From Ilyobacter polytropus (lineage in GTDB: Bacteria; Fusobacteriota; Fusobacteriia; Fusobacteriales; Fusobacteriaceae): 64,000 bases of DNA. The position numbers were made by a program, and so were the translations under genes. The DNA is taken from positions 1 to 64,000 of the forward strand of contig QKCP01000147.1 of NCBI GenBank assembly GCA_003246855.1, given 5' to 3'. Under the pieces are notes generated by a model that saw only the letters and a list, made by a program, of their open reading frames with translations, had not been told where the DNA came from and made no database searches. Numbering within the stretch: the stretch's first letter is position 1; each line of letters opens with the position of its first letter. This document shows, piece after piece, positions 1 to 10,330 of this stretch.

Positions 1-84
1 ACCGGTGAAGAGACAACATCGAAGGAAAGGGAGACTACTTTTAAGGATATGATAGAGATAGCCCTGGGAACACTTTTTGAATAG
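1..84 (+). CDS. C-terminal end of a truncated upstream gene, product unknown
   Basis: Open frame from base 1 (TGEETTSKERETTFKDMIEIALGTLFE*) ending at TAG 82-84; too short to assign. Confidence 0.5.
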   Translation, partial: TGEETTSKERETTFKDMIEIALGTLFE

Positions 85-100
85 GGAAAGGGGCATTGCA

Positions 101-493
101 ATGGATGAAAAAACAATATCAGAACTTGTGCGTAGGGCTGTAGAAACGAGGGAGATGGCTTACGCCCCATATTCTAAATTTAAGGTTGGAGCGGCTGTTA
201 TGGCTGATAACGGAGAGGTATATACGGGGGTTAATGTAGAAAATTCCTCCTACGGACTAACGAACTGTGGAGAGAGGACCGCCATATTTACTGCTGTAAC
301 CAATGGTATGAAAAAAATAATAGCCATCGCAATAGTAGCTGATACAGAGGAGCCGGTAAGCCCTTGCGGTGCATGCAGACAGGTAATATATGAATTTTCA
401 GACAAAGATACGATAATTATCCTTTCAAATTTAAAAGGGGATCGTATGATTTTTGGAGTAGAAGAGATTTTGCCATATGGATTTAAGCTTTGA
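101..493 (+). CDS. cdd: cytidine deaminase
   Basis: Zn-site motifs NCGERTA and PCGACRQ; start probably MDEKT at 101 rather than 77. Confidence 0.95.
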   Translation: MDEKTISELVRRAVETREMAYAPYSKFKVGAAVMADNGEVYTGVNVENSSYGLTNCGERTAIFTAVTNGMKKIIAIAIVADTEEPVSPCGACRQVIYEFSDKDTIIILSNLKGDRMIFGVEEILPYGFKL

Positions 494-495
494 TA

Positions 496-557
496 GTTAC
501 TTAAAACAGCAGGTGGCAGGAATCACACGATTCATGCCACCTGCTGTTTTAAGTAAC
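496..557. terminator. bidirectional terminator-like long hairpin between convergent genes
   Basis: 23-bp perfect inverted repeat GTTACTTAAAACAGCAGGTGGCA / TGCCACCTGCTGTTTTAAGTAAC with an inner GAATC/GATTC stem. Confidence 0.75.
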
Positions 558-599
558 CGCTTTATGGAGTTAGATGCCTTTAAAACAGAATTTATCCCT

Positions 600-878
600 T
601 TAAAAAATAATATACAGCAAAACTAAAACTGTAAAAAAAAGTATGATGTTTAAAAAAATAAGTACTCTGGTCTTTTTGTAGAAACTTTCAAAAGCTTGGT
701 TTAAAGCCTCTATTTCTTCTTGCAATAATTCAATCTTTTCAGCATTTGAGACTATTAATTTTTTTAGGGCGCTGTCTTTTATCTCCAATTTTGAGATGTC
801 AGAACTGCTGGAAAATCCTGTAACTTTTTTACCGATCTCATTTATCTTAATTCCAATTTGTCTAAGCATCAGCACCAC
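600..878 (-). CDS. small coiled-coil protein with C-terminal transmembrane helix
   Basis: ORF track; hydrophobic C-terminus; overlaps the start region of 862..1800 gene pair. Confidence 0.6.
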   Translation of the reverse strand: MVLMLRQIGIKINEIGKKVTGFSSSSDISKLEIKDSALKKLIVSNAEKIELLQEEIEALNQAFESFYKKTRVLIFLNIILFFTVLVLLYIIF

Positions 879-1800
879 TCTTTCCCTTTAAAAGCTTTAA
901 AATTGTATCCTTATACTTTATCTCATTTATCATTTTAATAGAATTTTTTCGACTAGATATCCTAGAAACTTTTGGGTCAAACTCAACAGACACCTTACAG
1001 TAATCCTTTGCTATCAGACCGACCCTCAATGATAAAAGGGCATTTACAGTACCCTCAAAGATACTATCACCTATCTTTCCGCTTAAAGATGATATCAGCG
1101 GCATGTTTGATATAGAACCAAATGTCTTGTTAATAATGGATGACACAACTTCTTCCACAGGTATTTCGGCTATGCCGACACTTGCCAGTACATTTGCGAA
1201 AACCTGGATATATAAGTTTAGCAGATTTTTCACTCCAGGTTTTTGACTATACAGATGTGCCAGTTTCCAAAGTAGTTCAATTTGAAGTTTGAGCACAAAT
1301 ACGGCATCAAGACTTCCATTTTGCGAGATAGCAGTAGATGTAAAGACTGCTCCGGCATAGTCTCTTATCAATTTATCCGCACTTTTATCTATATAGGACT
1401 CAAATTCTTTTAGCGCATCTTTTATTGCCCCCATGCTGTTGGCAGACTCTAAGTTCTGGAATACCTCGGCAGGGATATCCCCATTATAAGGCGAGGTTTT
1501 CTTTTTTGAGTTTGCCAGTATCCTTTTTTTATACGAAAAATAGAACTCCCTTTTTTTTTCAAGGGACCAGTCTACGTCTGGACGTTGAAGTGGCTTTGGC
1601 AGTAGTAAAATTTTTATAACCGGCAAGAATGTGAAAACACCTATTACCAAAAATACAGTCCATGCCATGTAAAATCCTCCCGGGAGAATATTTTCGGTGG
1701 AGGCGGCGATTTGGTTTAGTTGGTTAAAGAGTGCCAGTGCGGCAAAAATTATCAGCCCTAGTATAAATGGCAGCATAGATTTCCATATTATCTTTTTCAT
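862..1800 (-). CDS. DUF697-like membrane protein
   Basis: Two N-terminal TM segments plus a TAISQNGSLDAVFVLKLQIELLWKLAHLYSQKP region resembling DUF697/YcjF family. Confidence 0.6.
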   Translation of the reverse strand: MKKIIWKSMLPFILGLIIFAALALFNQLNQIAASTENILPGGFYMAWTVFLVIGVFTFLPVIKILLLPKPLQRPDVDWSLEKKREFYFSYKKRILANSKKKTSPYNGDIPAEVFQNLESANSMGAIKDALKEFESYIDKSADKLIRDYAGAVFTSTAISQNGSLDAVFVLKLQIELLWKLAHLYSQKPGVKNLLNLYIQVFANVLASVGIAEIPVEEVVSSIINKTFGSISNMPLISSLSGKIGDSIFEGTVNALLSLRVGLIAKDYCKVSVEFDPKVSRISSRKNSIKMINEIKYKDTILKLLKGKSGADA

Positions 1801-2005
1801 GAAGCTCCTCCTGTTGTCATCTCAATACAATATTTAAAATATCCGCTTTTTAATTTAATTAAAATTATATCACATATAGATAATCAAAATGGGTATGAAT
1901 AGCGTCTAATACAATTATAATACAGTTTATTTAATTTTTTTGTAAATAATCTCCATAAAGTGAAATATTTATGATAAAATATGGGAAAATGTTAAAGGGG
2001 AGAAA

Positions 2006-2668
2006 ATGGTGGAATACATAGAAGACTTTTTTTCAGAGGTTAAGTTGATATATGAAGAGATAAAAGGCAGTGTAGAGAAGAGGCTGGATGATTTTAAAAA
2101 TGTGTGGCTTACTGGAAATGATATAGACATATATGTAGAGCTTGCTTTCTGCGTACTGACACCGCAGTCTAAGGCTAGGAATGCCTGGGGGGCGATAAGC
2201 AAACTTAGGGATGATTTTTTGCTGTTTGAGGGTAGCGAAGAAGAGATAGTTGACTATCTAAATGTGGTGAGATTCAAAAATAACAAGGCTAAAAACCTGG
2301 TACTGCTTAGGGATATTATGTCTGATAATGAAGGGATAATAGCCGCAAAACATATAGTGGATTCACTTGGAGGAGTGCATGAAAAGCGTGAATGGCTCGT
2401 TGAGAATATACGTGGTATAGGCTACAAAGAGGCAAGCCATTTTTTGAGAAACGTTGGCTTTGGAGACGAGATAGCAATCTTGGACAGGCATATACTTAAA
2501 AACTTGGTTAAGCTTGGGGTAATAAAAGATGTGCCTAAGACCATTACCAGAAAAAAATACATGGAGATAGAGAGCAAAATGTTAAAGTACTCCGATGAAA
2601 TTGGTATACCTATGGACCACTTAGATTTACTTTTGTGGTATCTGGAGGCCGGTGAAATATTTAAGTAG
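2006..2668 (+). CDS. ogg: N-glycosylase/DNA lyase (8-oxoguanine DNA glycosylase, Ogg2 type)
   Basis: HhH motif IRGIGYKEASHFLRNVG followed by ILDRHILK (catalytic Lys/Asp of OGG family). Confidence 0.8.
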   Translation: MVEYIEDFFSEVKLIYEEIKGSVEKRLDDFKNVWLTGNDIDIYVELAFCVLTPQSKARNAWGAISKLRDDFLLFEGSEEEIVDYLNVVRFKNNKAKNLVLLRDIMSDNEGIIAAKHIVDSLGGVHEKREWLVENIRGIGYKEASHFLRNVGFGDEIAILDRHILKNLVKLGVIKDVPKTITRKKYMEIESKMLKYSDEIGIPMDHLDLLLWYLEAGEIFK

Positions 2669-2774
2669 CAAATGTGCGACACCTGGAATATTGCATTGAT
2701 AAGTTGGTTAAAATATGATATAATTTTGAATACGCAATTTTTCAAAAAGCAAGCGAAATAAATGAGGAGGAGTA

Positions 2775-4094
2775 ATGAAAAAAAAGGCAACAATTATAAC
2801 ATATGGCTGCCAGATGAATGTAAACGAAAGTGCTAAATTAAAAAAACTTTTGCAAGAGATGCAATATGAAATAATAGATGATATAAATGATTCGGATGCG
2901 GTATTTTTAAATACATGTACGGTGAGAGAAGGAGCGGCTAGCAAGGTATATGGTAAGCTCGGGGAATTAAAATCCATAAAGAAAAAGAAGAATGGTAAAT
3001 TTATTATAGGTGTGACTGGATGTTTTGCACAAGAGCAGGGAGACGAGCTGGCCAAAAAGGTGAAGCATGTTGATATAGTTATGGGGAATCAGAATATATC
3101 CAAGATACCAGAAATAGTAGAAAAACTAGAGACTCAAGAGTTAAAACCTGTGATTTTGATAGACAAGGAAGATGAACTGCCGCCTAGAGTTGACGCGGAG
3201 TTTGATGATGGGAAGACGGCATCTATAGCTATAACATATGGCTGCAATAACTTCTGTGCCTACTGCATAGTTCCATATGTGCGTGGCAGGGAGAGGTCTG
3301 TACCTATGGATGAACTGCTCAGAGAAATAGAGGACTATGTGGCAAAAGGTTACAAGGAGATAGTGCTTCTCGGGCAGAACGTTAATTCCTATGGCAAAGA
3401 TCTAGGCGATGGTAATAGTTTCGCCAACCTCCTAAAAGAGATATGTAAAATAAGTGGAGAGTTTTGGGTAAGGTTTATTTCGCCTCATCCTAGGGATTTT
3501 ACAGATGAGGTAATAGACATAATAGCCGCTAATGATAAGATAGCAAGAAGTTTGCACCTACCGCTTCAAGCAGGAGCTTCTGAGACGTTAAAAAAAATGA
3601 ACAGGGGTTATACAAAAGAACAGTACATAGAACTCGCTGAAAAAATAAAGTCAAAGGTAAGCGGAGCAGCTCTGACTACAGATATAATAGTAGGATTTCC
3701 TGGAGAGTCTGAAGAGAATTTTCAGGATACGCTTGATGTGGTAAAAAAAGTAGAGTATGACAATGCGTTTATGTTCATGTACTCTATAAGAAAGGGCACA
3801 AAAGCGGCGGATATGACTGACCAGATACCTGACGAAGTGAAAAGCGACAGACTTCAAAGACTTATATCTGTCCAAAATAGTATAGCTAAGAGGATAAGTG
3901 AAACTTATGTTGGAAAAGTTGTTAGAGTATTGATTGAAGGTAGTAGCAAAAAAAATGAAGATATGCTAAGTGGAAGAACTAGCACCAATAAAATTGTTCT
4001 TTTTGAAGGAAATAAAAATTTAGCAGGTAAATTTGTAGATGTTAGGATAAATGAGGCTAGAACTTGGACTTTATACGGTGAAATAATAGAATAA
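2775..4094 (+). CDS. miaB: tRNA-2-methylthio-N6-dimethylallyladenosine synthase
   Basis: TYGCQMNVNES, NTCTVREGA, radical-SAM CNNFCAYCIVPYVRGRERS, TRAM domain. Confidence 0.95.
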   Translation: MKKKATIITYGCQMNVNESAKLKKLLQEMQYEIIDDINDSDAVFLNTCTVREGAASKVYGKLGELKSIKKKKNGKFIIGVTGCFAQEQGDELAKKVKHVDIVMGNQNISKIPEIVEKLETQELKPVILIDKEDELPPRVDAEFDDGKTASIAITYGCNNFCAYCIVPYVRGRERSVPMDELLREIEDYVAKGYKEIVLLGQNVNSYGKDLGDGNSFANLLKEICKISGEFWVRFISPHPRDFTDEVIDIIAANDKIARSLHLPLQAGASETLKKMNRGYTKEQYIELAEKIKSKVSGAALTTDIIVGFPGESEENFQDTLDVVKKVEYDNAFMFMYSIRKGTKAADMTDQIPDEVKSDRLQRLISVQNSIAKRISETYVGKVVRVLIEGSSKKNEDMLSGRTSTNKIVLFEGNKNLAGKFVDVRINEARTWTLYGEIIE

Positions 4095-4173
4095 AGATTT
4101 TGCTCTTTACAAATTTGAGTTTGAAAAATATAATTAATATTAATAAAAATTCAGGAAAATGGAGGGTGTCTTT

Positions 4174-5475
4174 ATGGCTAAAGGAATAAAGGTGTATAAT
4201 CTTTACCCTAAACTTGTAGGATGCATGAAAAAATGGATAGATCATTTTGATAGAATAAAAGCCATGAATTTCGACTGGGTATACGTAAATCCATTGACTT
4301 ATCCCGGATTTTCTGGATCGGATTATTCAGTTAAAGACTACTATCTTTATCACCCTCTTTACGTTACAGGTGAATATGATTTTGAAGACCCTGAGGCTCA
4401 AAGAGACAAGGGAAACAAGCTCCTTCAAATGGTGTGTGAAGAAGCAGAAAAAAGAGGCCTGAAATTGATGATGGATCTTGTCATAAATCATACAGCTATA
4501 GACTGTCCTCTGGTAAAGGAGAAGCCTGAATGGTATGTCATGGATAAAAATGGAAATATCAAAAATCCAGGAGCTTATCATAAAGGTGTATGGGTTGGAT
4601 GGAAGGACCTCGCTGAAATAGATAATGAGAACTCTACAGAGAGGGATGAACTCTGGGAGTACTGGCTGGAGGTTTTGCTGCATTATTGTAAACTTGGTTT
4701 GAGGGGATTTAGATGTGATGCAGCTTATAGTGTTCCCAAAGAACTATGGAAATACCTTATAGAAAACGTAAAAAAAGAATACCCTGATGTTATTTTTGTT
4801 GGTGAAACTCTTGGGTGTAGTGTAGAAGCATTGAAAGACGTTGCAGGAGCTGGCTTCGACTACGTGATGAATAGCTTTAAGTGGTGGGATTTTAAGGAAA
4901 AATGGTTCTTACAAGACTACAACAAGTGGGCTGGAGAATTTATGTCCATGACTTTTCCAGAAAATCATGATACCGAAAGGTATGCAAGTGAAGTGAAGGG
5001 AAATAGGGATATGGCAATCTCAAAATATTCCATTTGTGCATATTTCTGCTCCAGCATAGCTATAACAGTAGGATTTGAATACGGATTTACAAAGAAAATA
5101 GATGTCGTTCGTACTAGCCCGGCTTGGTGGGAAGAGAAAAAATATGATCTTACATATGAGATAGCCAGGATAAATGAGATTAAATCCAAGTATAAAATTC
5201 TCCAAGAGGACAACGTAATTACTCCATACAGCTTGAAAAATCAGAATTTATTTGCTTTCTCAAAGGAGAGTAGAGATGGCAGTGAAAAGATTTTTGTAAT
5301 AATAAATAAAAGTGATTCAGATTTTGAGTTCGCCTATGTCGGCGATTTTTATGAGCTAATGGGAGGCTTTGAAATACAGGACATTTCCCATGGACACAGA
5401 ATGGATTTTATACCAGATTATTTAGAATACGGTTTAAAACCTGGTGAAGTTAAACTTTTTTATATAAATAGATAG
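4174..5475 (+). CDS. GH13 alpha-amylase-family glycosidase/transferase (maltosyltransferase-like)
   Basis: GH13 motifs DLVINHTA, GFRCDAA, FVGETLG, FPENHDTER all present. Confidence 0.75.
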   Translation: MAKGIKVYNLYPKLVGCMKKWIDHFDRIKAMNFDWVYVNPLTYPGFSGSDYSVKDYYLYHPLYVTGEYDFEDPEAQRDKGNKLLQMVCEEAEKRGLKLMMDLVINHTAIDCPLVKEKPEWYVMDKNGNIKNPGAYHKGVWVGWKDLAEIDNENSTERDELWEYWLEVLLHYCKLGLRGFRCDAAYSVPKELWKYLIENVKKEYPDVIFVGETLGCSVEALKDVAGAGFDYVMNSFKWWDFKEKWFLQDYNKWAGEFMSMTFPENHDTERYASEVKGNRDMAISKYSICAYFCSSIAITVGFEYGFTKKIDVVRTSPAWWEEKKYDLTYEIARINEIKSKYKILQEDNVITPYSLKNQNLFAFSKESRDGSEKIFVIINKSDSDFEFAYVGDFYELMGGFEIQDISHGHRMDFIPDYLEYGLKPGEVKLFYINR

Positions 5476-5494
5476 ACTATCATGCTATGTAGAG

Positions 5495-5878
5495 GTGAGT
5501 TCCTTGAAAAAAATATTAATTGTTGACGATGAGGCTGATGTAGTTGAAGTAATAGAGATGCTTTTAAAATCAGAGGCGTACGATGTCCTTAAGGCATATG
5601 ACGGTAAAGAAGCTTTAGGCATTTTGGAAGATGACACTCCTGATCTTGTTATATTAGATATAATGATGCCTGAGATAGACGGAGTAGAAGTATGCAGAAG
5701 GATGAGAAAGTTAGAAAAGATGAAAGAAGTTCCAATCATAATGTTTTCTGCAAAACTTTCTGCACAAGATAAGAAAAACTCATTTGATGCTGGTGCAGAC
5801 GGGTTTATAACTAAGCCTTTCAATGCTAGAGGTTTTATATCCGGAATAAAAACATACTTAGAATTGGGGAGAATGTAA
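5495..5878 (+). CDS. single-domain response regulator (CheY-like receiver)
   Basis: ILIVDDEADVVEV, LVILDIMMPEIDG, FSAK, TKPF; GTG 5495 or TTG 5504 start. Confidence 0.85.
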   Translation: MSSLKKILIVDDEADVVEVIEMLLKSEAYDVLKAYDGKEALGILEDDTPDLVILDIMMPEIDGVEVCRRMRKLEKMKEVPIIMFSAKLSAQDKKNSFDAGADGFITKPFNARGFISGIKTYLELGRM

Positions 5879-6873
5879 TGTTATACTTAGGTCTTTTTGT
5901 TTTTTTTGCAGCTGTGATTGTGTTTTCTGGTAGAAAACTCAGCATGTATGGTGATGCTATCGGTGACATTAAGGGTCTTGAAAAATCTTGGGTAGGAGTT
6001 ATATTATTAGCTTCTATCACGTCTCTTCCAGAACTTATTACAAGCATAAGTGCTACCTTGATGGGAAACCCGGATATGGCGGTTTCCAATATATTTGGAA
6101 GTAACCTTTTTAACATTTTTATAATATTTATATTAGATATTTTTGTAGTAAAGAAATTTTCTTTTTCCTCGTCAATTAGTCATAAGAATTTTGTAACTGC
6201 CTTTTTTTCAATTCTTCTAACTATTATATTTTTAATAGGGTATGCAGTTAGCAACATGAATATCCTGCAAATAAATATCGCTTCGATACTAATATTTATA
6301 ACTTATTTTGTATCTATAAAGCTCATTTATACTTATGAACACGAGTATATGGTGGAAATCTTAGTCGAAGAGGAAGAGTCAGAGGTTGAAAAAACGACTT
6401 TTACATATAAAGAAGCAAAGTTAGGGTTTTTAAGAAGTTCGCTAATCGTAGTACTTTCAGGTGTATCGCTTAGTTTTTTAGGTGATAAGATAGCTGTAAC
6501 GCCGATATTCGGTATAAGCTTAGGAGAGAGCTTTGTAGGGGTAATACTTCTGGCATTAGCGACTTCGCTTCCGGAGCTTACAGTGTCCATACATGCTGTT
6601 AGGATAGGATCTTACAATATGGCTGCAGGTAATATACTTGGGAGTAATGTATTCAATGTTTTGATAATATTCTTTACTGATCTGTTCTATACGAAGGGAC
6701 CTATTTACGATAAATTGGGAGATTTTCATATAATAACGGCATGTTTTTCTATGCTGATATTACTTTGTTTTATGGTGGGGATTCTGTTTAATAAAAAGAA
6801 GGTGAAGTACGATTCTTTTGTTATAGGTATTGTTTATCTAGTATCGATGTATATACTATATATAAAAAGATAA
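5878..6873 (+). CDS. calcium/sodium antiporter family (CaCA) membrane protein
   Basis: Duplicated alpha repeats: SITSLPELITSISATLMGNPDMAVSNIFGSNLFNI and ALATSLPELTVSIHAVRIGSYNMAAGNILGSNVFNV. Confidence 0.9.
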   Translation: MLYLGLFVFFAAVIVFSGRKLSMYGDAIGDIKGLEKSWVGVILLASITSLPELITSISATLMGNPDMAVSNIFGSNLFNIFIIFILDIFVVKKFSFSSSISHKNFVTAFFSILLTIIFLIGYAVSNMNILQINIASILIFITYFVSIKLIYTYEHEYMVEILVEEEESEVEKTTFTYKEAKLGFLRSSLIVVLSGVSLSFLGDKIAVTPIFGISLGESFVGVILLALATSLPELTVSIHAVRIGSYNMAAGNILGSNVFNVLIIFFTDLFYTKGPIYDKLGDFHIITACFSMLILLCFMVGILFNKKKVKYDSFVIGIVYLVSMYILYIKR

Positions 6874-6886
6874 CGGAGTTTAAAAT

Positions 6887-8131
6887 ATGGAAAAATTGGG
6901 AAATTTGCTTTTAAAAGAGCTTAGAGAAGTTGCAAGAGTTTTAGAAATAGAAAATCACACTAAATATAAAAAAGATGAACTTGTAACTATTATAACAGAT
7001 ATCTATGATCAAAAGGACGGCGAGAGCATAGCATGGGGAGAGCTCGATATTCTATCTGACGGATATGGGTTTTTGAGGAATACAAGTGTTGAAAAGGATA
7101 TCTATGTCTCTGCATCACAGATAAGAAAATTTCTGTTAAGAAAAGGTGATCTCGTAATAGGAGAAGTAAGGGAGCCGAGCGAAACAGAAAGAAACTATGC
7201 CTTGAAAAAGCTTTTTTCTGTCAATGGGGAGAGCCTAGAAAAAGCACAGGCTAGAATACCTTTTGATGAACTAGTACCGGGCTATCCTATGGAGCAGGTG
7301 GTGCTAGAGGCTTATGATTTCAGTGAAAATGTATCTGGGAGAATAATCGACCTCATATCACCTATAGGTAAGGGCCAACGTGGTCTTATAGTAGCGCCAC
7401 CAAAGGCTGGAAAAACAATGCTTATAAGCCAAATTGCAAACAGCATAATAAAAAATAACAGTGACATAGAGGTGTGGATACTTTTGATAGACGAAAGGCC
7501 GGAAGAGGTAACCGATATAAAAGAATCGGTTAAAGGAGCCAAGGTGTTTGCTTCCACCTTCGATGAAGATCCTAAAAATCATATAAAGGTAACAGAGAGT
7601 GTTCTCGAGACTGCTAAAAGAAAGCTGGAGGACGGGTATGACATACTTATCCTTATGGATAGTTTGACTAGACTTGCCAGAGCTTATAACATAGTTATAC
7701 CTTCAAGTGGAAAACTTATTTCCGGAGGAATAGATCCAATGGCACTTTACCACCCTAAAAAGTTCTTTGGTGCTGCAAGGAACATAAAAGAAGGTGGAAG
7801 CCTGACTATAATAGCAACTGCTCTTATAGACACAGGAAGTAAGATGGACGATGTTATTTATGAAGAATTTAAGGGTACTGGTAATATGGACATACACCTA
7901 GACAGAAACTTGGCAGAATTAAGAATATACCCTGCAATAGATATTCAAAAGTCAGGTACAAGAAAAGAAGAGCTTTTGATAGAGTCAGATAAACTAGATG
8001 TCATATGGAATATAAGGAGACAGCTTGCAAAATATGATAAAGTCGGAGCAGCAAAGCTTCTCATAGATGCTATAAAAAAGAGCAGGTCCAACAAGGAACT
8101 CTTGGAGGTCTTTTTAGGAGGAGATAAATAG
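6887..8131 (+). CDS. rho: transcription termination factor Rho
   Basis: [43 protein letters not shown]. Confidence 0.97.
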   Translation: MEKLGNLLLKELREVARVLEIENHTKYKKDELVTIITDIYDQKDGESIAWGELDILSDGYGFLRNTSVEKDIYVSASQIRKFLLRKGDLVIGEVREPSETERNYALKKLFSVNGESLEKAQARIPFDELVPGYPMEQVVLEAYDFSENVSGRIIDLISPIGKGQRGLIVAPPKAGKTMLISQIANSIIKNNSDIEVWILLIDERPEEVTDIKESVKGAKVFASTFDEDPKNHIKVTESVLETAKRKLEDGYDILILMDSLTRLARAYNIVIPSSGKLISGGIDPMALYHPKKFFGAARNIKEGGSLTIIATALIDTGSKMDDVIYEEFKGTGNMDIHLDRNLAELRIYPAIDIQKSGTRKEELLIESDKLDVIWNIRRQLAKYDKVGAAKLLIDAIKKSRSNKELLEVFLGGDK

Positions 8132-9180
8132 TGAAAAGAAGGGGGTTGAATATCTTTTTCCTAGTGTCGCTTGCCCTGAGCACTTTGATGTTCGGCAAGG
8201 CCTTCGACATAAGAAGCAGAGAAGTAGTGAATTTGTCTAATTTTACAGACTACTACGAGGATTCTGAAATAACAAATGGTGGAGTACAGATACTCGACTC
8301 CAATTTCGTTACTATCGAAAAAGAGTTCGATTTTTCGGAAACTCCAGACGAAACTTTAGTTGCACAAGATACTGAGTCTGAGAAACCGGCTGAAGTTGTA
8401 AAAGAAAAACCAGAAATAAAAGAGTATACTATTAGAAAAGGGGATTCATTATACAAAATAGCTAAGACTCTCGGCGTAGATTACAATATACTTGTTGCAA
8501 ATAACCCGAATGTAAAAAATGGTAAAATAATAGCAGGGCAAAAGCTGCAGTATCCAACTGTAAATGGTGTCTACTATACAGTCAGAAAAGGGGATTCGCT
8601 CAGTAGGATATCCCAAAGATACGGGGTGAAAATAGCAGAATTGCTTGATGCTAATGATCTGGCTAGCAGTAACCTGAAAGTGGGGCAGAAACTTTTTGTA
8701 AAAAACCCTAGCTTAGATAAGATAAGTGCCATAACCAGTAACAGTAACAGTAACAGTAACAGTAGGAGTAGCGGCAAAAGTACTAGCAACGCCTTTGCAT
8801 TTCAATGGCCTGTTAAGTGGAGAGGGGTTACTAGTCCGTTTGGTAAAAGGTTTCATCCGGTATTGAAGAGGACAATATATCACCAAGGTGTAGACTTGAG
8901 GGCTGCCGTTGGAGCGCCTCTTTATGCTCCAGAAAGCGGTAAAGTAACCACTGCAGGATGGCTTGGCGGCTATGGGAAAATAATAATTTTGAAGCATAAA
9001 AATGGCTACGAAACACGAATGGGCCATTTAGATAAAATATATGTTACCCCGGGTCAGTATGTAAAAAAAGGTGACTTGATAGGAAAAACTGGTAAAACCG
9101 GTAGAGTTACAGGGCCTCACCTGCATTTTGAAATAAGAAAAAATGGGGTTCCGCAGAATCCTATGAATTATAGAAGATAG
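8131..9180 (+). CDS. LysM-domain M23-family metallopeptidase
   Basis: Two LysM repeats (YTIRKGDSLYKIAK..., YYTVRKGDSLSRIS...), M23 motifs HQGVDL and HLHFEIR. Confidence 0.9.
   Translation: MKRRGLNIFFLVSLALSTLMFGKAFDIRSREVVNLSNFTDYYEDSEITNGGVQILDSNFVTIEKEFDFSETPDETLVAQDTESEKPAEVVKEKPEIKEYTIRKGDSLYKIAKTLGVDYNILVANNPNVKNGKIIAGQKLQYPTVNGVYYTVRKGDSLSRISQRYGVKIAELLDANDLASSNLKVGQKLFVKNPSLDKISAITSNSNSNSNSRSSGKSTSNAFAFQWPVKWRGVTSPFGKRFHPVLKRTIYHQGVDLRAAVGAPLYAPESGKVTTAGWLGGYGKIIILKHKNGYETRMGHLDKIYVTPGQYVKKGDLIGKTGKTGRVTGPHLHFEIRKNGVPQNPMNYRR
8737..8760 (+). repeat. in-frame hexanucleotide tandem repeat (AGTAAC)x4 encoding Ser-Asn linker
   Basis: Four exact copies, followed by degenerate AGTAGG AGTAGC. 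Confidence 0.9.
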
Positions 9181-9206
9181 GGAGCTGATTAGCTCCTTTT
9201 TCTTGT
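9181..9206 (+). terminator. intrinsic terminator
   Basis: GGAGC-tgatta-GCTCC followed by T-run. Confidence 0.7.
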
Positions 9207-9262
9207 ATATATAGCAAAAATCCGATATAATATATCTATTAGAATTAAAATAGGGAGAGATA

Positions 9263-10318
9263 TTGATGTCTTTAAATACAAAGAGGATAAAAGTAGGGGA
9301 CATATATATAGGTGGCAGCAAAGACGTGGTGATACAATCAATGACAAACACCAATACAGCGGATGTAGAGGCGACAGTTTTCCAGATAAAAAAATTACAA
9401 GATGCCGGATGCGAGCTGGTTAGGGTTACAGTAAACAGTGAAAAAGCTGCTGAGGCCTTAAAACAGATAAAATCTAGAGTAAATATCCCAGTTGTCGCCG
9501 ACATACATTTTGATTACAGATTAGCACTCAAATCCATAGAAAATGGTGTGGACAAATTAAGAATAAACCCAGGGAATATAGGCTCTGATGAAAGAGTAAA
9601 AGAGGTAGTGGATAAAGCCAAGGAATACGGGGTACCCATAAGGATAGGTGTGAACGGGGGATCTTTGGAAAAAAGCATACTAGAAAAATACGGTGAGATC
9701 TGTCCTGAAGCCTTAGTTGAGAGCGCAATGTACCATATAAGACTTTTAGAAAAATTTAATTTTAACGACATAGTCGTTTCTCTAAAAGCTAGCAATGTAA
9801 AAATAATGAGGGACGCGTATAGAATAATCAGCAAAAAAGTGGATTACCCACTGCACCTTGGTGTGACTGAAGCTGGCACAGCTTTTCAGGGGAGCATAAA
9901 GTCTGCTATAGGCATAGGCAGCCTGCTTTTAGATGATATAGGTGACACGATAAGGGTATCCCTTACGGAAGACCCTGTAGAAGAGATAAGAGTGGCAAAA
10001 GAGATACTAAAAGTCCTAGATATAAGAAGTGATTCTGCTGAGATAGTTTCATGCCCAACCTGCGGAAGAACCGAGATAGACTTAATCAACCTAGCTAAAA
10101 AAGTAGAGGAGGAATTTTCTACGCTTAACCAGAGGCTTAAAATAGCCGTCATGGGCTGTGTGGTAAACGGGCCAGGAGAGGCAAGAGAAGCTGATTACGG
10201 TGTAGCTGGAGGGAAAAATGTAGGGGTGCTATTTAAAAAGGGGAAGGTAGTTAAAACTGTAAAAGAGGAAGAAATCCTTGAGGAGTTAAAAAAGATGATA
10301 GAAGAAGATCTTTCATAA
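9263..10318 (+). CDS. ispG: 4-hydroxy-3-methylbut-2-en-1-yl diphosphate synthase
   Basis: VQSMTNTNTADV, GVNGGSLE, SCPTCGRTEID, AVMGCVVNGPGEA. Confidence 0.97.
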   Translation: MMSLNTKRIKVGDIYIGGSKDVVIQSMTNTNTADVEATVFQIKKLQDAGCELVRVTVNSEKAAEALKQIKSRVNIPVVADIHFDYRLALKSIENGVDKLRINPGNIGSDERVKEVVDKAKEYGVPIRIGVNGGSLEKSILEKYGEICPEALVESAMYHIRLLEKFNFNDIVVSLKASNVKIMRDAYRIISKKVDYPLHLGVTEAGTAFQGSIKSAIGIGSLLLDDIGDTIRVSLTEDPVEEIRVAKEILKVLDIRSDSAEIVSCPTCGRTEIDLINLAKKVEEEFSTLNQRLKIAVMGCVVNGPGEAREADYGVAGGKNVGVLFKKGKVVKTVKEEEILEELKKMIEEDLS

Positions 10319-10330
10319 GGAGGAGATTTT

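Noticed and set aside
1425-1619. 64-aa plus-strand ORF
   Set aside because: Lies antisense within the DUF697-like gene, no ribosome-binding site or recognisable product
8574-8789. Minus-strand 71-aa Leu-rich ORF
   Set aside because: Antisense of the AGTAAC hexamer repeat within the LysM/M23 gene; low-complexity artefact
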